A stretch of 64,000 bases of DNA. Origin: Sulfurimicrobium lacus (GTDB lineage: Bacteria; Pseudomonadota; Gammaproteobacteria; Burkholderiales; Sulfuricellaceae). Numbering within the stretch: the first letter of the stretch is position 1; each line of letters begins with the position of its first letter. Position numbers and translations under genes: made by a program. The stretch spans positions 3,257,501-3,321,500 of the forward strand of contig NZ_AP022853.1 of NCBI RefSeq assembly GCF_011764585.1, written 5' to 3'. Below, piece by piece: positions 59,162-64,000 of this stretch. Below the pieces are notes generated by a model that was not told where the DNA came from, did not search any database, and saw only the letters and a list, made by a program, of their open reading frames with translations.

Positions 59162-60118
59162 ATGACGGGGCACGATGCCTGGGCCCTGGTCTGCCGGTTG
59201 TTCGCCGGCGGCACACCGGTGCTGCGCGCAACGTTGTCGCCGCGTGAGGCGGCCGCACTGCCTATCCTCGGCAAGGCGATCAAACCGACGACGCTCGATC
59301 CGCAGTTCGTGCTCTGCCCACATTGCCAGCAGCATCGGGCGCAGGTTTGGGGTGATGGTCATGGCGGGCGCATGTGCCGTTGCCCGGAGTGCGGGCCGGT
59401 CACCGTCGAAACCGACGATGTCACGGCACTGGCCCTGGACGAGGATTGGCTACGCCAGAAGATGCGCCTCGCGCTGGGGATCGAGAGTCGCGACGGCATT
59501 GATGATCTGGGCGATGGTGTGTGGCGGCTTGGTGATGCCCGCCAGTCGCCCGTCCTGCTGGCCCGGGATCTGACGCGCGTGCTGCAAGAACCCGCGCTGT
59601 TGGATCGGGTGCGGGTGGCCGGTGGCAACATCCGTGTGATTTCACCAAGGCCACGCACCACGCGTGGATCACCATTCGGGATTGGCGTGGAGTGGCTGGC
59701 GCTGGAGGAACGTTTCACGTTCTACGGTGGAGGGATTGCTTTCATCCACCCCGGGACAGCCACCGAACCAATGGTCTCAGCCGATCCCTGGACGCCCATC
59801 CATGGGCCGTTCTCAGCAGACTTCAGGTGGGTGACCTTGGATGACTGGCCCCACGGACCGATTCGGTGCACGGAAGGTCAAGCCACCATCTTCAGTGCCC
59901 TCTGGTCGTTCAAGGGCGTCAAGGTCGATGGCGAGCGCGTTATGCTGAAAGCTGGGCAGGACAGCGACAAGCCAAACGATCTGTTCAAGGTGAAAACCGC
60001 GAACAAGGGGAAGCCGGAGTACGAGGGGCCACTCCACGCCTATCGAGCACTCGTGGAGTCCAACCGGCGCCAAGGCTTGTACTGGATGCCTTGTGCATCA
60101 CACTCCAGTCACTCGTGA
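59162..60118 (+). CDS. Unrecognised protein with a zinc ribbon
   Basis: 318 aa. Near residue 50 a zinc-ribbon-like site (LCPHCQQHRAQ and CRCPECGP, 4-5 cysteines). A segment DDVTALALDEDWLRQKMRLA follows, then long unrecognised part with FTFYGGGIAFIHPGTATEP and a C-terminal basic region. Directly follows the 411-aa gene and precedes the PD-(D/E)XK gene by 21 bases. The zinc ribbon may bind DNA or RNA, but this is not shown. Confidence 0.7.
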   Translation: MTGHDAWALVCRLFAGGTPVLRATLSPREAAALPILGKAIKPTTLDPQFVLCPHCQQHRAQVWGDGHGGRMCRCPECGPVTVETDDVTALALDEDWLRQKMRLALGIESRDGIDDLGDGVWRLGDARQSPVLLARDLTRVLQEPALLDRVRVAGGNIRVISPRPRTTRGSPFGIGVEWLALEERFTFYGGGIAFIHPGTATEPMVSADPWTPIHGPFSADFRWVTLDDWPHGPIRCTEGQATIFSALWSFKGVKVDGERVMLKAGQDSDKPNDLFKVKTANKGKPEYEGPLHAYRALVESNRRQGLYWMPCASHSSHS

Positions 60119-60139
60119 CAACAAACAGAGGAAGAAATA

Positions 60140-61387
60140 ATGTTCGGAAGAGGTATCGATAAAAGCAAAGGCCTGCTTTTCTGCACCCACGATCTCAGCC
60201 AATCGCTACGCAACACAGCTGACGAAATATGCCGGGAGATCGAAAGCCTTCAACCCGACAGGTTGCTGAACACAGCACCCGACGATCTAAAAAACTATCT
60301 GGCGGCAAAGTACCGTGTGGAGCCGATCAGCCTTTTACGCGATCAATGGTACGCCGATCATCACGAAACACAGGTCGATGTTCGCTATGACTCCAGCCGA
60401 TGGATCGACGACAAGAGTCGCCCGTGCATGGTACCCGGAGAGCGTGTCGTGGTGCGCGTGCCCTTCGAGGGCGAGGCAGAGTTGTTCTACGCTCAGCCCA
60501 ATACCTCGACTTCAAATCCACCGCGCGCGATTATCGAGAAGAACGAGCTAGTACTTCGCTACGACTCGCCTGCCGACGCACCGCGTGATGTCAGACCGTT
60601 GATCGATCGCACGTTGGCAGATATTGAGCAATACCTCGGATGGCAACGCCCGATGATTGACACGCACAACAACGGGCTGTCCGTCATCGCCGAGCAAGCG
60701 ATCCAGCAACGTCGAGATCGACTGTTGGCCCAATCCCAGCGGGCGGCGTCTCTCGGCATCCCAGTCAAGCGACGCGATGACGCCCCTAAGACATACGCAA
60801 TACCAACAGCGCGCAAAAGGGCGATTCCTGCGCTTCCCCCTGCGAGTGCTGCGCCTTTCACCCCAGAGCCGACCTGGGCGATGGAGCAGTACGAGCAGGC
60901 GCTCAAGATCATGCAAGACATGACGCTCGTTATGGAACGCAGCCCTGATGCCTTTAAGACAATGGATGAAGAAGCGTTGCGGCAGCACTTTCTCGTTCAA
61001 CTCAACGGCCAATTTGAGGGCAAGGCCACGGGCGAGACGTTCAATATGTCGGGTAAGACCGACATCCTGCTGCGTGAGGGCGAACGCAATGTTTTTATTG
61101 CCGAGTGCAAATTCTGGAAGGGTCCGAAGGCCTTTGGAGAGGCGATCGACCAACTCTTGAGCTACGCCACATGGCGGGACGGCAAGACAGTAATCCTGGT
61201 GTTCAATCGCGGTACGGAAATGGCAACGGTACGTACAGGCGTTGATGCAAGTGCCAAGGCACACGGCAACTTCAAGCGAACGGTGAACTGGCCTCACGAG
61301 AGTGGATTCCGCTACGTGTTCCATGCAAATGGCGATACCAACCGCGAGTTGATCGTGACAGTGCTCGTTTTCCACGTGCCGAAGTGA
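60140..61387 (+). CDS. PD-(D/E)XK nuclease-like protein
   Basis: 415 aa. The C-terminal 120 residues contain the nuclease core: GKTDILLREGERN followed by VFIAECKFWKGPKAFG (D..E-x-K) and IDQLLSYATWRDGKTVILVF. The N-terminal 250 residues (THDLSQSLRNTADEICREI and others) are unrecognised. This layout is shared by Mrr-type restriction-like proteins in defence islands. It ends just before the attachment region at tRNA-Phe. Base composition is lower in GC than in its neighbours, so it may have arrived separately. Confidence 0.75.
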   Translation: MFGRGIDKSKGLLFCTHDLSQSLRNTADEICREIESLQPDRLLNTAPDDLKNYLAAKYRVEPISLLRDQWYADHHETQVDVRYDSSRWIDDKSRPCMVPGERVVVRVPFEGEAELFYAQPNTSTSNPPRAIIEKNELVLRYDSPADAPRDVRPLIDRTLADIEQYLGWQRPMIDTHNNGLSVIAEQAIQQRRDRLLAQSQRAASLGIPVKRRDDAPKTYAIPTARKRAIPALPPASAAPFTPEPTWAMEQYEQALKIMQDMTLVMERSPDAFKTMDEEALRQHFLVQLNGQFEGKATGETFNMSGKTDILLREGERNVFIAECKFWKGPKAFGEAIDQLLSYATWRDGKTVILVFNRGTEMATVRTGVDASAKAHGNFKRTVNWPHESGFRYVFHANGDTNRELIVTVLVFHVPK

Positions 61388-61648
61388 TCCGCTCGGTACC
61401 GGTGGCAGCCTCCGTAATGGGCTGGTCATCCAAGCCAGCAGTCAAACCCGAAAAGCCGACGCACGCATAATTCCTTGCCGCAGAAGGCAATGTGCGCGTG
61501 CCACGGCGAAAGGGTTGGTGGAGATTTTGAGAGAACAGAGGGCAGAAGAGAGTCGAACCGGCAGCCCTGTGGCCCAGACCGTGCCCACCCCCGGCACACG
61601 CAGAATGGGCGCAATCCCCGCGTGGTTTGCGGGAAGTAGAAATGGAAA
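61388..61648. other. Island end / possible attachment region
   Basis: No gene supported. A short hairpin TTGCC-GCAGAA-GGCAA with surrounding GCACGC/GCGTGC arms occurs at about 61460-61502 and may end transcription of the nuclease gene. The remainder lies between the island and the 3' side of tRNA-Phe, where an attachment junction is expected, but no direct repeat of the tRNA end was found in the window. Confidence 0.35.
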
Positions 61649-61672
61649 CGCCCAACCGAGAAGAGTTGGGCG
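61649..61672 (-). terminator. Terminator of tRNA-Phe
   Basis: CGCCCAAC and GTTGGGCG form a perfect 8-bp stem with an 8-base loop 8 bases past the tRNA 3' end; on the minus strand it is followed by TTTCCATTTC. Confidence 0.7.
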
Positions 61673-61680
61673 TTAAATTT

Positions 61681-61756
61681 TGGTGGCCAAGGGCGGAATC
61701 GAACCACCGACACAAGGATTTTCAATCCTCTGCTCTACCGACTGAGCTACTTGGCC
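61681..61756 (-). tRNA. tRNA-Phe (GAA)
   Basis: 76 nt with encoded CCA. Acceptor stem GGCCAAG/CTTGGCC, D arm GCTC/GAGC, anticodon loop TTGAAAA reading GAA, T arm with GTTCGATTC loop. Fully intact. Its 3' end faces the island, as usual for tRNA-linked integration. Confidence 0.97.
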
Positions 61757-61854
61757 ATCTTCGAGCCCTCATTAATTGCCACTGCATGAGGCCTCGCGAA
61801 GGCCGCCATTTAATCCCAGAACGACGCATTTAGTCAAGTCTTATAGCGCACTTC

Positions 61855-63147
61855 TTAGCGATTTGCCTTGGCTCCGTCGGTGCGCTCATCAAAATAGTAC
61901 GTCATCCGCTTGCGCGGACTGAGGTAGTCGTATATCTCACGCAGCAGCAAATTAGGCCTGATAGATTCGACGATAGTGATATCCGGGTCCTCGGTCAGGT
62001 CATAAATAATGGCTTCTTCCTTCGGCACGGTTGGGTCGTAAATCAACACACTCGGGCTCAAAGCCTGCTTGGCATTGATCGAAACAACCATGCCCACGGC
62101 CTCATTGGAAAGCTGGACGATACTGCCGGGCGGGTAAACCCCCATGCATTTGATAAAAAGCTTCAGCAATTTGCTGTCATACAATTCGCGCTCGCGGGAA
62201 TACATAAGGGCCAAGGCTTCGTGGGGCGTCAGAGAATCGTTGGGATTGGTGCGGTTGCAATAATTATCATAAGCATTGACGATGGCGACAATTCGGGCCA
62301 GGCGCGAAATTTTTCCGCCTTGCAAGCCTTGGGGATAACCTTTGCCGTTCATGGTTTCGTGATGCTGGACGATGATGTCGATGGCTCTTGGCGCAAGCCC
62401 CAATTGCTTCGCTATCTCTTCCCCCATATGGCAATGGAGACGATACAGCGCCCGTTCAGCATGATTCAACGGCTCCGTCTTTAACAGGACCTTATCGGGT
62501 ATGCGGCTTTTTCCCACATCGTGAAACAGAGCCCCCATTCCCAGAAGGCTGACTTCTTCTGGCGGCAAGCCGGCTTCACGACCCAACATCATCGCTAGTA
62601 CTGCGACGTTTAGGGAATGGTAGTACACATCCTCCCCGGCAATTTTGTCATTCATCAGATGCACGGCGATATTGCGGTCAGCCAGAAGGGATTCGACCAT
62701 TTCCTTGATCAGAACATCGGCGGCCTGGATAGACTCCTCGGGACGTGCCATCAGGTTGCGCATGAGATTCTTGACGCTACTGATAACTCCGACAAATTTC
62801 TTCTCGCAGCGCTGGATCGCCTCGCGCTCCTTGCTGACGCGAGCGATGCGGCGCTTTTTATCGGCCAGGGCTAACTGGTCCACCTCAAGCATGGGAGATG
62901 ATTCGGCCATCGGAACGGGGGACTCTTTGGGAGGAAGCGGCGCCACGTCGCTTTTTTCCGGTACATAGATCACATCCCTCAGCCCTAGTGACAACAGGGT
63001 GTCGAGTTGCTTCTGGTCGCGAATTTTAAAACTGTTGAAAGAAAATGGATGATCCAGCCATTTCAGCTCAAGATGTACGTACATGCCAGGCCGCAAACGG
63101 TCAACGGCAACGCGTAATGGTTCAGAGGGATCGGCCGTTTTTTTCAT
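61855..63147 (-). CDS. HD-GYP cyclic-di-GMP phosphodiesterase with DUF3391
   Basis: 430 aa. N-terminal DUF3391 domain (VDRLRPGMYVHLELKWLDHP, about residues 10-75), coiled segment, then HD-GYP domain: ALFHDVGKSRIPDKVL with metal-binding HD, LHCHMGEEIAKQL, IVQHHETMNGKGYPQGL (HHE and GYP). Degrades cyclic-di-GMP and so affects motility and biofilm. Chromosomal host gene divergent from mscL. Confidence 0.93.
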   Translation of the reverse strand: MKKTADPSEPLRVAVDRLRPGMYVHLELKWLDHPFSFNSFKIRDQKQLDTLLSLGLRDVIYVPEKSDVAPLPPKESPVPMAESSPMLEVDQLALADKKRRIARVSKEREAIQRCEKKFVGVISSVKNLMRNLMARPEESIQAADVLIKEMVESLLADRNIAVHLMNDKIAGEDVYYHSLNVAVLAMMLGREAGLPPEEVSLLGMGALFHDVGKSRIPDKVLLKTEPLNHAERALYRLHCHMGEEIAKQLGLAPRAIDIIVQHHETMNGKGYPQGLQGGKISRLARIVAIVNAYDNYCNRTNPNDSLTPHEALALMYSRERELYDSKLLKLFIKCMGVYPPGSIVQLSNEAVGMVVSINAKQALSPSVLIYDPTVPKEEAIIYDLTEDPDITIVESIRPNLLLREIYDYLSPRKRMTYYFDERTDGAKANR

Positions 63148-63270
63148 GATTTATTGTCAAAGTTGCCCAAATTGTAGCGATTTGCCGAGAGGTTTGCGCA
63201 TACGAGCGAAGGAATCCTTGCAGATTAAGGTAAAATAAGTGGCCAGCCAACTTTAACAAGGAGTACTTCA

Positions 63271-63720
63271 ATGTTAAAAGAATTCAAGGAATTCGCCATG
63301 CGCGGCAATGTGGTGGACATGGCGGTGGGCATTATCATCGGCGCCGCCTTCGGCGCCATCGTCAAATCGCTGGTGTCGGACATCATGATGCCACCGATCG
63401 GGATGATTCTCGGCAATGTCGATTTCTCCAACCTGTTTCTGGTACTGAAGGATGGTAGCGCCACCGGGCCGTACCTTTCCCTGGCTGAAGCGCAAAAAGT
63501 CGGCGCGGTCACCATCAACTATGGTTTGTTCCTCAACGCCGTAATCAGCTTCATTATTGTGGCGTTTGCGGTATTTATCCTGATTCGCAACATCAACCGG
63601 CTGAGAAAAGAGGAACCTGCCGCGGAACCCAACACCAAGGACTGCCCTCACTGTTTTTCAACTATCCCTTTAAAAGCATCTCGTTGCCCCCATTGTACTT
63701 CGGAGTTAGGGAGCCCTTAA
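63271..63720 (+). CDS. mscL: Large-conductance mechanosensitive channel MscL
   Basis: 149 aa. Typical start [20 protein letters not shown] followed by pore helix [20 protein letters not shown] (TM1) and TM2 ([20 protein letters not shown]). Opens under osmotic shock. Family proteins have about 135 aa; the extra C-terminus carries [18 protein letters not shown], two CxxC pairs forming a zinc-ribbon-like tail. AAGGAG lies 8 bases before the ATG. Confidence 0.95.
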   Translation: MLKEFKEFAMRGNVVDMAVGIIIGAAFGAIVKSLVSDIMMPPIGMILGNVDFSNLFLVLKDGSATGPYLSLAEAQKVGAVTINYGLFLNAVISFIIVAFAVFILIRNINRLRKEEPAAEPNTKDCPHCFSTIPLKASRCPHCTSELGSP

Positions 63721-63772
63721 AGCGGACTGAAATGCACTTGAACATATACCAGATACAGAGTCGACTCAGCCA

Positions 63773-64000
63773 ATGAACACGGTCGCATTTCCTTCGTCGA
63801 ATCTCGATCCCGCTTCCGGGACATATACGATACCCGCGCTGCGCGTTCTGTCGGAGATCGCTACCAGCCTGTCCACGGAAAACAACCTCGAAGCCCTATT
63901 GGAACGGTTTCTCGGCACCATGGTCAAGCTTGCTGGCGCAGATGCCGGTGCAGTGCGAGTTCTGACGGCAGACGGCTCCCATTTACGTTTGGTGGGCTCA
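63773..64000 (+). CDS. GAF-domain sensor protein (partial, 5' end)
   Basis: 76 codons to the right edge, starting at ATG 63773. ALRVLSEIATSLSTENNLEA and LLERFLGTMVKLAGADAGAV look like the GAF domain start of a NarX-like histidine kinase or a diguanylate cyclase. The output domain lies outside the window. Confidence 0.65.
   Translation, partial: MNTVAFPSSNLDPASGTYTIPALRVLSEIATSLSTENNLEALLERFLGTMVKLAGADAGAVRVLTADGSHLRLVGS

Noticed and set aside
58133-59362. Minus-strand open frame of 409 codons opposite the 411-aa gene
   Set aside because: Shadow of a plus-strand gene with good start, ribosome site and operon spacing; no motif on the minus strand.
61540-61600. tRNA-like T-loop (GGTTCGACTC on the minus strand) as a truncated tRNA or attachment remnant
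   Set aside because: The flanking bases do not form a T stem and the rest of the cloverleaf is missing.
63208-63236. Promoter for mscL based on TAAAAT at 63231
   Set aside because: No acceptable -35 at 15-19 bases upstream.

Overview
The window reads as a betaproteobacterial chromosome segment (high GC; host genes of Nitrosomonadales/Rhodocyclales flavour; no ribosomal marker, so the genus is open) carrying a large accessory island that ends at a tRNA-Phe gene. Host sequence begins at about 61.65 kb: the tRNA-Phe terminator and gene, an HD-GYP cyclic-di-GMP phosphodiesterase, the channel mscL, and the start of a GAF-domain sensor that runs off the right edge.

Left part (1-15.6 kb, all on the minus strand): a class 1 DISARM anti-phage locus in one tightly packed operon, read from right to left: a small excisionase-type DNA-binding protein, a C5-cytosine methyltransferase (dcm), a Vsr-type endonuclease, the SNF2 helicase drmD, the adenine methyltransferase drmMI, a GHKL ATPase, a methyltransferase-like protein, and the helicase drmA, cut by the left window edge. 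drmB and drmC would lie outside. The dcm-vsr pair in front and the GHKL/methyltransferase-like pair inside the operon are not part of the canonical DISARM core.

Middle part (15.8-54.6 kb): a siphovirus-type prophage that looks complete. Late genes run on the minus strand from the terminase (38.2 kb) through a lambda-like head module (gpW-like joiner, portal, S49 protease with a probable nested scaffold, decoration protein, capsid E), connector, tail tube, tail-assembly chaperones with a probable -1 frameshift, tape measure and tail-tip proteins, to a lysis cassette and a strong terminator at 15.77 kb. A forward-strand pRiA4b ORF-3-type gene is inserted as a moron in the connector region. At 38.3-40.7 kb a forward-strand array of six small genes is preceded by five copies of a 32-bp repeat placed 33-35 nt before the start codons. 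Then come two ParB-methyltransferase fusions, a RuvC-like resolvase, a D5-type primase-helicase, a Cas4-like nuclease, a Sak4-like ATPase, a Bro-N antirepressor, small regulators, and a DUF2924/large serine recombinase/HTH trio that probably mobilises the element.

Right part of the island (54.9-61.4 kb): a second defence-like stretch, with a HEPN (ApeA-like) protein plus XRE regulator and ImmA/IrrE metallopeptidase on the minus strand, and divergently a three-gene plus-strand module of two unrecognised proteins (one with a zinc ribbon) and a PD-(D/E)XK nuclease. The prophage is thus flanked by defence genes on both sides, and the island's other attachment end is not in the window.
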